DNA of 64,000 nucleotides from Achromobacter sp. HZ34. Its GTDB lineage: Bacteria; Pseudomonadota; Gammaproteobacteria; Burkholderiales; Burkholderiaceae_B. This document shows positions 6,054 through 14,046 of the stretch, in pieces. The DNA lies in NCBI RefSeq assembly GCF_002209485.1, contig NZ_NJIX01000004.1, forward strand, positions 310,001 to 374,000, read 5' to 3'. Numbering within the stretch: the first letter of the stretch is position 1; the number at the start of each line of letters is the position of its first letter. The notes below the pieces were generated by a model. That model searched no databases. It was given only the letters and a program-made list of their open reading frames with translations, and was not told where the DNA came from. The position numbers and the translations under genes were made by a program.

Positions 6054-8689
6054 ATTCCAAGTCTCTCTCTCTTGGCGTGGCCGTGGCGGCCGCGACGCTG
6101 GTGCTGGCCTTCACGTTGAACAGCTATTACGTTTTCGTGCTGGCACAGATCGCCCTGCTGGCCATCGTGGGCGTCGGCCTGAATGTGCTGCTGGGGCTGA
6201 CCGGCCAGGTCTCTTTCGGCCATGTGGGCTTCTACGCCATCGGCGCCTATACGGTCGCCATCCTCACCACCAAGGCCGGCTGGAGCTTCTGGCCGGCCTG
6301 GGTCGCGGGCACTCTACTGGCGGCGGCCCTGGGCGCGCTGGTGGCCTTGCCGGCCTTGCGCGTCAAGGGCCCTTATCTGGCGATGATCACCATCGCCTTC
6401 AGCTTCATCGTCCAGCATGCCTTCATCGAGATGGACGGCTTGACCGGCGGGCAGAGCGGCATCATGGGCGTGCTGCCGCCGCAGCTGGTGGCGGGCTGGG
6501 GACCGGAACAGACCATCACGGTGCTGGCCGTGGCGGCCGCGGCCGTGCTGCTTGCAGCCTATGCGCGCTTTTCGAATGGCGCCTGGGGTGCGGCCATGCG
6601 CGCCGTCAAGGACAGCGAGACGGCCGCGCAGTCCATCGGGCTCAATCCCCTGGTGATCAAGACCGTGGCATTCACCTTGTCCGCCGCGACGGCCGGGCTG
6701 GCGGGCGGCCTGTTCGCGCCGCTGTCGGGCTTCGTCACGCCGGACACCTTCAATTTCATGCAGTCCATCCTGTTCGTGCTGGTGGTGGTGCTGGGCGGCG
6801 CCGCAACGGTGGCGGGACCGGTCATCGGCGCGCTGGTCGTGGGCGCCCTGCCCGAGTTGCTGGCCTCGTTGGAAGACTACCGCCTGCTGTTCTTCGGCGC
6901 CCTGTTGCTGGTGGTGCTGTGGGTGGCACCGGATGGGCTGGTGGGACTGTGGCGGCAAGTCGCCGGGCGCATGGGTGAGCGCCGCCGCATCGACGCTGAA
7001 ACCAATGCCCCGGCGAATTCCAGAATCGACGGCCAGGCGGCGCGTGGGGAGCGCGACCCTGCTACCGGGCCTGCGGCTACGCAGGCCGCGATGGGCGCTG
7101 GCACATCCGCCGCCAGCACATCCGGTAACTCCACCTCCGGTAACTCCACCTCCGGCATGGGCCTGGCGGCGCGGCCGCGTGCCATGCTGGCGGCGCAGGG
7201 CCTGGGCATCACCTTCGGCGGCGTACGCGCCGTGAACGAGTTGTCCATGCAGGTCCCGGCCGGCGCGGTCACCAGCCTGATCGGCCCCAATGGCGCGGGC
7301 AAGACCACCGCGCTGAACATGTTGAGCGGCTACTACCTGCCATCGGCCGGCGCCGTGCTGCTGGGCGAGCGGGCGCTTACCGGGCAGGCGGCCTTCCGCG
7401 TCGCGCGCAGCGGCGTGGCGCGCACCTATCAAACGTCCCAACTGTTCGGCTCGCTGAGCGTGGAAGACAACGTGGTATTGGCCATGGGCCGCGGCCGCCT
7501 GGGCGGTTTGCTGGCGGCGCGCGGTCCACGCGGCGGCCAGGCACTGGCGCGCGCGCGTGCCCTGCTGGCCTATTGCGGCTACCGCGGCGGTGCGCAGGTG
7601 ATGGCCGCGGACTTGGCGCATGTGGACCGCCGCCTGGTGGAGATCGCCCGCGCCCTGGCCACCGATCCGGATGTGCTGTTGCTGGATGAACCGGCCGCCG
7701 GCCTGTCGCGCGAAGACAAGCATATGCTCGCCACGCTGCTGCGCCGCATCGCCGATGCCGGTATCGGCGTCGCCATCGTCGAACACGACATGGCCCTGGT
7801 GATGTCGATCTCGGATCAACTGGTGGTGCTGGATGCCGGCCGCCGCCTGGCCGTGGGCACGCCCGCCGAGATCCAGAACGATCCGGCCGTCAAGCAGGCC
7901 TACCTGGGCGAGTCGCTCGATGGCCAGATCGACGCGGCGCGCGGGGGTGACGGCGCGGGTAACGGTGCCTCGCGGGCACCGGGTGCCGAACTGCTGGGCG
8001 TGTCCGACCTGGTGGCCGGCTATGGTGCCGAGCCGGTGTTGCATGGCATCAGCCTGCAGGTGCGCGAGGGCGAGATGGTGGCGCTGCTGGGCGCCAATGG
8101 CGCGGGCAAGTCCACGCTGATGCGTACCCTGGCCGGCCTGCATGGCAGCCAGTCCGGCGCGATGCATATCGACGGCAACACCATCGAAGGCGCTGCCGCC
8201 GAGACCGTCGTCGGCATGGGGCTGGTGCTGGTGCCCGAAGGCCGCCAGGTGTTCCCTGAATTGTCGGTGCTGGACAATCTGCGCCTGGGCGGTTTCCTGC
8301 ACCAGGCGGGCATCGAGGCACGCGTGCAGGAGATGCTGGACCGTTTCCCGCGCCTGCGCGAACGGCTGCACCAGCGTGCCGGCCTGCTGTCGGGCGGCGA
8401 ACAGCAGATGCTGGCGGTGGCGCGCGGCCTGATGAGCCGTCCCCGCGTGTTGCTGCTGGATGAACCGTCGCTGGGCCTGGCGCCCAAGGTCATCGCCGAG
8501 CTGTTCACGTCGCTCGATCGGCTGCGCGCGGAGAATATGACAATTCTTCTGGTGGACCAGATGGCGGGACTCGCCCTGGCTTTGGCCGATCGTGCCTACG
8601 TCCTGGAGAGCGGGCGTGTCGTGGCGCAGGGCACGTCGGCCGAGATCGCCGCCGACGATGCGCTGGCGAATGCATATCTGCATGCCTGA
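6050..8689 (+). CDS. Fused LIV-type ABC transporter: LivM permease + LivG ATPase + LivF ATPase
   Basis: One uninterrupted 879-residue frame carries three proteins that are usually separate. Residues 1 to about 305 are a LivM permease (LNVLLGLTGQVSFGHVGF; VAPDGLVGLW at the end). Residues about 306-375 are a polar linker with two copies of GNSTS. About 376-625 is a LivG ATPase (Walker A GPNGAGKTT near 411, LLLDEPAAGLS, VEHD). About 645-879 is a LivF ATPase (GANGAGKST near 681, LSGGEQQ, LLLDEPSLGLAP). The first ATPase lacks the usual signature: LAHVDRR stands where LSxGQ is expected. Two-domain LivM-LivG chains are known in this group; the three-way chain is rarer. It should assemble with the LivH protein as a full transporter. 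Confidence 0.92.
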   Translation: MNSKSLSLGVAVAAATLVLAFTLNSYYVFVLAQIALLAIVGVGLNVLLGLTGQVSFGHVGFYAIGAYTVAILTTKAGWSFWPAWVAGTLLAAALGALVALPALRVKGPYLAMITIAFSFIVQHAFIEMDGLTGGQSGIMGVLPPQLVAGWGPEQTITVLAVAAAAVLLAAYARFSNGAWGAAMRAVKDSETAAQSIGLNPLVIKTVAFTLSAATAGLAGGLFAPLSGFVTPDTFNFMQSILFVLVVVLGGAATVAGPVIGALVVGALPELLASLEDYRLLFFGALLLVVLWVAPDGLVGLWRQVAGRMGERRRIDAETNAPANSRIDGQAARGERDPATGPAATQAAMGAGTSAASTSGNSTSGNSTSGMGLAARPRAMLAAQGLGITFGGVRAVNELSMQVPAGAVTSLIGPNGAGKTTALNMLSGYYLPSAGAVLLGERALTGQAAFRVARSGVARTYQTSQLFGSLSVEDNVVLAMGRGRLGGLLAARGPRGGQALARARALLAYCGYRGGAQVMAADLAHVDRRLVEIARALATDPDVLLLDEPAAGLSREDKHMLATLLRRIADAGIGVAIVEHDMALVMSISDQLVVLDAGRRLAVGTPAEIQNDPAVKQAYLGESLDGQIDAARGGDGAGNGASRAPGAELLGVSDLVAGYGAEPVLHGISLQVREGEMVALLGANGAGKSTLMRTLAGLHGSQSGAMHIDGNTIEGAAAETVVGMGLVLVPEGRQVFPELSVLDNLRLGGFLHQAGIEARVQEMLDRFPRLRERLHQRAGLLSGGEQQMLAVARGLMSRPRVLLLDEPSLGLAPKVIAELFTSLDRLRAENMTILLVDQMAGLALALADRAYVLESGRVVAQGTSAEIAADDALANAYLHA
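7121..7155 (+). repeat. 15-bp tandem repeat in the linker of the fused transporter
   Basis: TCCGGTAACTCCACC occurs twice back to back (7121-7135, 7136-7150) and a third copy begins (TCCGG). In frame it encodes the flexible Ser/Gly/Asn/Thr linker between the permease and the first ATPase. The unit is a multiple of three, so copy-number changes would alter linker length without breaking the frame. Confidence 0.8.
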
Positions 8690-8808
8690 ACCGGGGCAGG
8701 ATGTAGATCTTGCCAGTCGGATCGTGGCCCCGCCGGGGTGGGCCTGCTCATCCCGTCCAGGCATGTCGGTTGCTTTCCCTGCGCTTCCCGCGAAGCTCGG
8801 AGAGCGCC

Positions 8809-9864
8809 ATGTCCCAAGCCCCATCGTCCACTGATCCTACGACAGACCCCGCGACCGACCCCACGGCTGGGTCGCAGCGTGCCTCCAGTGACCCGGAGGT
8901 AAATATCCGCCACACGTCCGGCCCTATCGTCGTCATCACCGGCGCGTCCAGCGGCATCGGCTGCGCGGCGGCACTGGAGTTCGCCAAGCGGGGCGCCAGC
9001 GTGGTGCTGGCGGCCCGTGGCGCGGACGGCCTGGAGCGCGTGGCGGGTGCCTGCCGGCGCGCCGGCGGCCAGGCCCTGGTGGTGCCCACCGACGTCACCG
9101 ACCCTGACCAGATGGTGGCGCTGGCCGACTTCGCCCTGCAGGAATACGGCCGCATCGACGTCTGGATCAACAATGTCGGCGTCGGCGCGGTGGGCCGTTT
9201 CGAGGACGTACCGGTGCGCGCGCACAAACGCGTGGTCGAGGCCAATCTGCTGGGCCACATCTACGGCTGCCACGCCGTCCTGCCGCATTTCCGGCAACGT
9301 GGGCGCGGCGTCATCATCAACATGATTTCCATCGGTGCGTGGGCGCCGGCGCCCTATGCGGCGGCCTACGCGGCCAGCAAGTTCGGCCTGCGCGGCTTTT
9401 CCGAATCGCTGCGTGCCGAACTGGTGGATCTGCCCGATGTTGCCGTGTGCGAGGTGTATCCCACCTTCGTCGACACGCCGGGGGTGGCCCATGGCGCCAA
9501 CTTCTCGGGCAAGCAATTGCGCCCGCCGCCCCCTATGCTTGATCCCCGGGAAGTGGCGCTGGCGCTGGTGCAACTGGTGCGGCATCCCCGTCCGTCGACC
9601 CTGTTGGGCAGCGTCGCCTGGCCCGTGCGCCTGGCGCACACCGTGGCGCCCGACCTGTCGGCCGGGGTTACCCGCCGGCTGATGGACGCCGGTTTCCGCA
9701 GGGCGGATCCGGCGGCACGGGGCGAGGGCAATCTGTTCGAGCCGTCCGTGGGGCATGCCATCGATGGCGGCTACCGCCGTTCCCCCATGAACCCGGATAC
9801 GGTCAAGGTGCTGAAGCTGGGTGCCCTGGCGTTGGCCGGGCTGGCACTGCTACGGGCGCTTTAG
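8809..9864 (+). CDS. Short-chain dehydrogenase/reductase with C-terminal hydrophobic tail
   Basis: A 351-residue SDR oxidoreductase. The Rossmann cofactor motif is VVITGASSGIG, followed by NNVGVGAVG. The active-site Tyr-x-x-x-Lys is in AAYAASKFGLRGFSESLRAEL. The chain is longer than classical SDRs (about 250). The extra C-terminus includes RSPMNPDTVK and a hydrophobic segment (LKLGALALAGLALLRAL) that could anchor it to the membrane. The start at 8809 follows GGAGAGCGCC. Its stop overlaps the stop of the opposing histidine kinase gene in a shared TTAG, leaving no room for a terminator. Substrate unknown. Confidence 0.85.
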   Translation: MSQAPSSTDPTTDPATDPTAGSQRASSDPEVNIRHTSGPIVVITGASSGIGCAAALEFAKRGASVVLAARGADGLERVAGACRRAGGQALVVPTDVTDPDQMVALADFALQEYGRIDVWINNVGVGAVGRFEDVPVRAHKRVVEANLLGHIYGCHAVLPHFRQRGRGVIINMISIGAWAPAPYAAAYAASKFGLRGFSESLRAELVDLPDVAVCEVYPTFVDTPGVAHGANFSGKQLRPPPPMLDPREVALALVQLVRHPRPSTLLGSVAWPVRLAHTVAPDLSAGVTRRLMDAGFRRADPAARGEGNLFEPSVGHAIDGGYRRSPMNPDTVKVLKLGALALAGLALLRAL

Positions 9865-11423
9865 GCCCGTTGCGGCAACGGTGGCGCTGCCGGCGCTGCT
9901 GCCGCTGCTTCTACCGTCCGGACCAGCCCGGCGCCCTGTGCGCTCCCCGCGGCTGGAAAGCGCACGGCAAGGTGGAAGCCGCGGTGCGCCGGCCGATCTT
10001 CCACCACGGCGCCGTGCATCGCGGCGATGCGGGCCACCAGGGACAGGCCCAGGCCCGCGCCCCGCTCGCCGCTACCGGCCACGCGGAAAAAGCGTTCGAA
10101 GATGCGCGCGCGATCCACCGCGGCCACGCCCGGGCCGTCATCGGCGACTTCCAGGCAGGGCGTGCCCTTCTCGTCCAGGCGGCACGAGACGGTGATGTGC
10201 CCCAGCACCGGCGTGTAGCGCACCGCGTTGTCGAGCAGATTGCTCAGCAGGATGCCCAGGGTGTCCACGTTGCCGCGCAGCGGGCAGGGTTGGGCATCGA
10301 GGGTGATCCTCTGCTTCTTGCGTTGCGCCGGTCCCTCGAAATCCCGCACGACGATGTCGGCCAGATCGGCCAGGTCCAGGGCTTCCATCGGCCACGCGTC
10401 GTCGGTTTCCAGCCGGGCCTGGTCCAGCAGCTGTTCGACCAGCCGCGCCGCGCGCACGGCTACGGCCTGCAGCTTGGCCGCGGCGGCACGGGCCTGCGCG
10501 ATATCTTGCCCGGTGGGCTCCCCTTGCGGCGGAACCACCTGGCCTTGTTCGGATGGAGCTTGCAAGGATTGGCCTTGCAAGAATCGGGTCTGCAGGAATT
10601 GGGCCTGTACTACCTGTGCCTGCACCTGGATGGCGGCCAGCGGCGTGCGCAATTCATGGGCGGCATCGGCGATCAGCCGCCGTTCGCGCGCCAGCGCGGC
10701 TTCCTGGCGTTCCAGCAAAAGATTGATGGCACGCACGAAGGGCTGGATCTCGCTGGGCAGGCCTGCTTCCGGCAGCGGCGAGGGATCCAGCGGCGTGCGC
10801 CTGGCGACCGTGGCGCGGATACGGTCCAGCGGGCGCAGGCTCAGCCGGATGCCCCCCCACACCACGATCGCCAGCAGAATGAAGACGCCCATGGTCGCCA
10901 GGACGCCGATCTGGCGCCAGGTCTGGTAGGTCTCGTCCAGGTCGCGCGGGCTTTTCGCCACCTGCACCTGGACGCTGCCCGTGCTGTCGACCAGCGTATA
11001 GACCCGCCATTTCTCGCCCGCCACGTCGCCTTCCTTGAAGCCGGGGGAGAAGTCCGGGCGCATGGGCGTATCGGGTGCGCCGGGTGAACGCATCACCAGC
11101 GTGTGCGTGTGCAGGTTCCACACCTGGAAGGCAATGCGGTTGATCGGGTTGGCATCGGAATCGGCGTAGGTATCGGCTTCGCCGTCATCGTCGGCGTCCA
11201 GGTCGGCATCCGCCAGATGGTAGGCGGACACTTCGCCCCCACTGGTCACCAGCGTACGCGGGATGGAAGACAGCGTCAGGCGGGCGATGTCGCGCAGGCG
11301 GCTGTCCCAATAGCCAGTCTCGGGCTGGCGCATATCCCAGGCACGGGCGAAGTACCACGCGCTGCCAAAACCCACGATGGTGATCAGCATGGCGGTCAGC
11401 AGGCGCACGCGCAGGCTGTTCAT
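9861..11423 (-). CDS. Two-component sensor histidine kinase
   Basis: A 520-residue membrane sensor kinase of the QseC/TctE type. TM1 is at about 7-26, the periplasmic domain at 30-170 and TM2 at about 172-192, followed by a HAMP-like stretch. The H-box DAAHELRTPLAA has phospho-acceptor His256; the N box is LLSNLLDNAVRYTP, with G boxes DDGPG and GAGLGLSL. Two oddities stand out: an Asp-rich periplasmic loop (about 72-90, DADLDADDDGEAD) resembling an acidic metal-binding patch, and a Gln-rich insertion right after the H-box (about 266-300) encoded by 15-bp repeats. The ATG overlaps the regulator stop by 4 bases. The partner is the OmpR-type regulator upstream. Confidence 0.9.
   Translation of the reverse strand: MNSLRVRLLTAMLITIVGFGSAWYFARAWDMRQPETGYWDSRLRDIARLTLSSIPRTLVTSGGEVSAYHLADADLDADDDGEADTYADSDANPINRIAFQVWNLHTHTLVMRSPGAPDTPMRPDFSPGFKEGDVAGEKWRVYTLVDSTGSVQVQVAKSPRDLDETYQTWRQIGVLATMGVFILLAIVVWGGIRLSLRPLDRIRATVARRTPLDPSPLPEAGLPSEIQPFVRAINLLLERQEAALARERRLIADAAHELRTPLAAIQVQAQVVQAQFLQTRFLQGQSLQAPSEQGQVVPPQGEPTGQDIAQARAAAAKLQAVAVRAARLVEQLLDQARLETDDAWPMEALDLADLADIVVRDFEGPAQRKKQRITLDAQPCPLRGNVDTLGILLSNLLDNAVRYTPVLGHITVSCRLDEKGTPCLEVADDGPGVAAVDRARIFERFFRVAGSGERGAGLGLSLVARIAAMHGAVVEDRPAHRGFHLAVRFPAAGSAQGAGLVRTVEAAAAAPAAPPLPQRA
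10551..10610 (-). repeat. 15-bp degenerate tandem repeat inside the kinase gene
   Basis: Four diverged 15-bp units (10551-10565, 10566-10580, 10581-10595, 10596-10610) share the plus-strand form GRATNGNNNTTGCAA/G. In the kinase frame they encode five-residue steps of the type xxLQx (QAQFL, QTRFL, QGQSL, QAPSE). They form most of the Gln-rich insertion between the H-box helix and its continuation. The period is a multiple of three. Confidence 0.6.
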
Positions 11424-12085
11424 GCCGCTGCCTCGCCGATGCGGTAGCCAAAGCCGTGCACCGTGGCGATCAGGCCATTGCCCAGCTTGCGCCGCAGCTG
11501 GTGGATGTACACGGCCACCGTATTGCTTTCTATGGTGCCGTGGCGGCCGTACACCGCGTCCTCCAGCTGTTCGCGCGTGACGATGTGGCCCTGCCTTTCC
11601 AGCAATGCGACGAGCGTGCGGTATTCATGGATGCTGAGCTTGACCGGTGTGCCGTCGCGCATGACGCTGCGGCGCGCGGGATCGACGTGGACATCGCCCA
11701 CCTGCATCAGCGGCACCACGCGATGGCTGGCCCGCCTGGTCACCGCGCGCAAGCGGGCCAGGACTTCCTCGAAGGGGAAGGGCTTGACCAGATAGTCGTC
11801 GGCGCCCTCGTCCAGGCCCTTGATGCGGTCGCTCAAGCGGTCGCGCGCGGACAGGATGATGACGGGCGTGGCGTCGTAGCGGTCGCGCAAGCCGCGCAGT
11901 ATCGCCAAGCCGGAGCCGTGCGGCAATTGCAGGTCCAGCAGCACGGCGTCGAAGGCATGGTCGGTCAGGGCGGCGCGTGCCTGGGCGGCGTCCGTGACCC
12001 AGTCCACCTGATAGGCGGCCTGGCGCAGGCAGGCGCCCAGGGCGTCTCCCAGCATGGGGTCGTCTTCGACTAGCAGCAGATGCAA
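11420..12085 (-). CDS. OmpR-family response regulator
   Basis: A 221-residue two-component response regulator. The receiver domain has Asp8-Asp9 (VEDDP), phospho-acceptor Asp51 (LLDLQLP), Thr/Ser in ILSARD and Lys101 (LVKPF). The C-terminal winged helix (about 125-218) has KLSIHEYRTLVALLERQG and the ending ATVHGFGYRIGE, which place it near QseB/TctD/PmrA. It overlaps the kinase start by 4 bases and is divergent from the MipA-like gene 196 bp away, which is a likely target. DNA-binding site not identified. Confidence 0.93.
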   Translation of the reverse strand: MHLLLVEDDPMLGDALGACLRQAAYQVDWVTDAAQARAALTDHAFDAVLLDLQLPHGSGLAILRGLRDRYDATPVIILSARDRLSDRIKGLDEGADDYLVKPFPFEEVLARLRAVTRRASHRVVPLMQVGDVHVDPARRSVMRDGTPVKLSIHEYRTLVALLERQGHIVTREQLEDAVYGRHGTIESNTVAVYIHQLRRKLGNGLIATVHGFGYRIGEAAA

Positions 12086-12281
12086 CGCATATCCTCGGTG
12101 ATGTGCAGGTTCGAGTGGAATATTCCGGCCCGGCCTGGACCGCTGGTCCTGCGCGGAAAACGCAATCCCCGGCTGTTCCGTACATTAATTGCCGGCGATT
12201 AAAAAACTTTTAAATCCGTTCACCAAGAATCGCGTTCCGGAAGGCCGCCCATTGCGCGGTCGGGTAAGTCGGAGCGACATG

Positions 12282-13094
12282 ATGGTAAGCGAAGTGGTAA
12301 GCGAAGCAAGGGCTGGACAATCGATCGTGCGCGGAGCGCGGTCCATGGCGCTGGCAGTGGCCTTGGCGGCTGCTTGCGGCGCCGCGCAAGCGGAGAACAG
12401 TATAGGGCTGGGCGTGGGCGTGGTGCCCGAGTACGAGGGATCGCACGACTATCACGCCGTCCCCGTGCCCCTCATCCAGTACCAGTCCGGCGCGTTCTTC
12501 ATCGGCGGCGACGGCGGCTTGCCCGTGCTGGGATTGCGGACGCACCTGGCGCCCAACTGGCAGGCCGGCGTCTTCGCGGGCCTGCGCCTGGGGCGCGATG
12601 CGGACGATCACGACCATCTGGACGGGCTGGATGACATCGATGCGCACGGCACCACGGGCGCCTTCCTGCGCTGGAGTGCCGATCGCTGGCGTGTGGACCT
12701 GACGGCCACCCAGGCTTTGCGCTCGGGCTATGGCACCCGTGCCGAACTGCGGGCGTCGTACGAGGTCTGGCGTTCCGGCCGCAGCCAGGTCCGCGTCGGC
12801 GCCGGCACGGTGTGGGGCAGCCACGACGATATGTCGACCTGGTTCGGCGTCGATGGCAGCGAGGCGGCCCGCAGCCAGGCCGCCCGCGGCGACGGCGGCC
12901 TGCATGCCTATTCGGCCGGCGCGGGCTTGCGGTCGGCCACGCTCAGCGCCAACTGGCGCTATGACCTGACGCCGCAATGGACCATGGTGACGACGGTGGG
13001 CGTGCGCACGCTGCTGGGCGATGCGCGCGACAGCCCCATCGTCGAGCGTCGCACGTCACCCTACGGCATGGTGGGCCTGAGCTACCGATTCTGA
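12282..13094 (+). CDS. MipA/OmpV family outer-membrane protein
   Basis: A protein of about 270 residues with an N-terminal signal (MALAVALAAACG, cleaved after AAQA near residue 37). A beta-barrel sequence of the MipA/OmpV family follows: GLGVGVVPEYEGSHDY at the start, and a C-terminal LSYRF ending in Phe as expected for the outer-membrane insertion signal. Family members bind murein synthases or respond to osmotic or antimicrobial stress. Two adjacent ATGs (12279, 12282) follow GGAG; the second has better spacing. The divergent two-component pair suggests control by that system, a common arrangement for this family. Confidence 0.85.
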   Translation: MVSEVVSEARAGQSIVRGARSMALAVALAAACGAAQAENSIGLGVGVVPEYEGSHDYHAVPVPLIQYQSGAFFIGGDGGLPVLGLRTHLAPNWQAGVFAGLRLGRDADDHDHLDGLDDIDAHGTTGAFLRWSADRWRVDLTATQALRSGYGTRAELRASYEVWRSGRSQVRVGAGTVWGSHDDMSTWFGVDGSEAARSQAARGDGGLHAYSAGAGLRSATLSANWRYDLTPQWTMVTTVGVRTLLGDARDSPIVERRTSPYGMVGLSYRF

Positions 13095-13105
13095 TGCTGA
13101 CCAGG

Positions 13106-13129
13106 CGGCCGCCTTGGGCAGGGCGGCCG
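13106..13129. terminator. GC-rich hairpin between convergent genes
   Basis: CGGCCGCC (13106-13113) and GGCGGCCG (13122-13129) form a perfect 8-bp stem with an 8-base loop, in the 75-bp gap between the converging MipA-like and binding-protein genes. There is no T-run on either side, so it is only a possible terminator; GC-rich chance pairing is the alternative. Confidence 0.3.
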
Positions 13130-13169
13130 ACAGGGCGGCCGGTGGGGCGGGCCGATCGAATCGCGCCGG

Positions 13170-14000
13170 CTACTTGACCTCCGCTTCGGCGCGGGCGATG
13201 GAGCCGACCATGTCGTATTCCTTGCCCACCCATTTCTGGCCCAGCTTCTCGATGGTGCCGTCCGCCTTCATCTCGGCGATGGCCTTGCTGACGGCGGCGC
13301 GCAGTTCGGGTTCGTCCTTGCGCATGGCGGCGGCCGACAGCTGATAGGTCAGCGGCTCGCCCACTTCCTTGATCGGCAACTTGCGCTCGGTGGCGTAGCG
13401 CAGGCCGCCGAAGTGCGAAATGATGACGGCGTCGATACGGCCGATGCCCAGGTCGGCGAAGATCAGGCTGCCGTTCTCGTAGGTCTGGATGATGGCCTGC
13501 GGCAGATGGGCGCGCGACCACGATTCATTGGACGAACCGGTACTGACCCCGATGCGCTTGCCTGCCAGGTCCTTGTCGCCGTGGATGTCCTTGTTGTCCT
13601 GGCGCACGAAGATGCGGAAGTCTTCCACGCCGTAGGGCGCGGAGAAGTCCACCTGCAACATGCGTTCCGGTGTCGGCGTCAGGTCGTTCATCACCAGATC
13701 GTATTTGTCGGTCTTCAGGCCGGCCACGAAGTTCTTGAACGAGTCGGCCACGAACTCGATCTTGGGCACGCCCAGGCGACGCGCCACTTCCCGCGCCATG
13801 TCGACGTCATAGCCATCCGGCTTGTTCTGGTCATTCAGGAAGGACCAGGGCGGTGAGCTCTGGGTGTTGGCGATGCGGATGACGCCGGCGCCATGGATGC
13901 GCTCCAATGCGCCGGCAGCGTGTGCCGTGATCGGCAACAGGGCACTGAAGGCGGCGGATGCGGCGATAGCGATGAGGGACAGGCGAATTCTTGGCGACAT
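13170..14000 (-). CDS. Polar amino-acid ABC transporter periplasmic binding protein
   Basis: A 276-residue type II binding protein (HisJ/FliY group). The signal peptide is 1-28 (MSPRIRLSLIAIAASAAF, cleaved after AHA). It is followed by GVIRIANTQSSPPWSF, GYDVDMAREVARRLG, NDLTPTPERMLQVDFSAPY and LAGKRIGVSTGSS, the standard family blocks. It is the last gene of a cluster with permease and ATPase upstream and the cystathionine beta-lyase-like gene at the head. A sulfur-containing amino acid such as cystine is a reasonable but unproven ligand. Confidence 0.9.
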   Translation of the reverse strand: MSPRIRLSLIAIAASAAFSALLPITAHAAGALERIHGAGVIRIANTQSSPPWSFLNDQNKPDGYDVDMAREVARRLGVPKIEFVADSFKNFVAGLKTDKYDLVMNDLTPTPERMLQVDFSAPYGVEDFRIFVRQDNKDIHGDKDLAGKRIGVSTGSSNESWSRAHLPQAIIQTYENGSLIFADLGIGRIDAVIISHFGGLRYATERKLPIKEVGEPLTYQLSAAAMRKDEPELRAAVSKAIAEMKADGTIEKLGQKWVGKEYDMVGSIARAEAEVK

Positions 14001-14046
14001 GATGGATTTCCCTTGTTTCTGGTTTGTGCTTGTTTGAACTGCTCGG

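Noticed and set aside
6314-8824. An 836-codon minus-strand open frame under the transporter fusion
   Set aside because: Shadow of the LivM-G-F frame; composition rich in His, Gln and Arg, no domain.
12189-12281. TTG-started extension of the MipA-like protein
   Set aside because: It adds 31 residues before a normal signal peptide without ribosome binding site; the ATGs at 12279/12282 follow GGAG.
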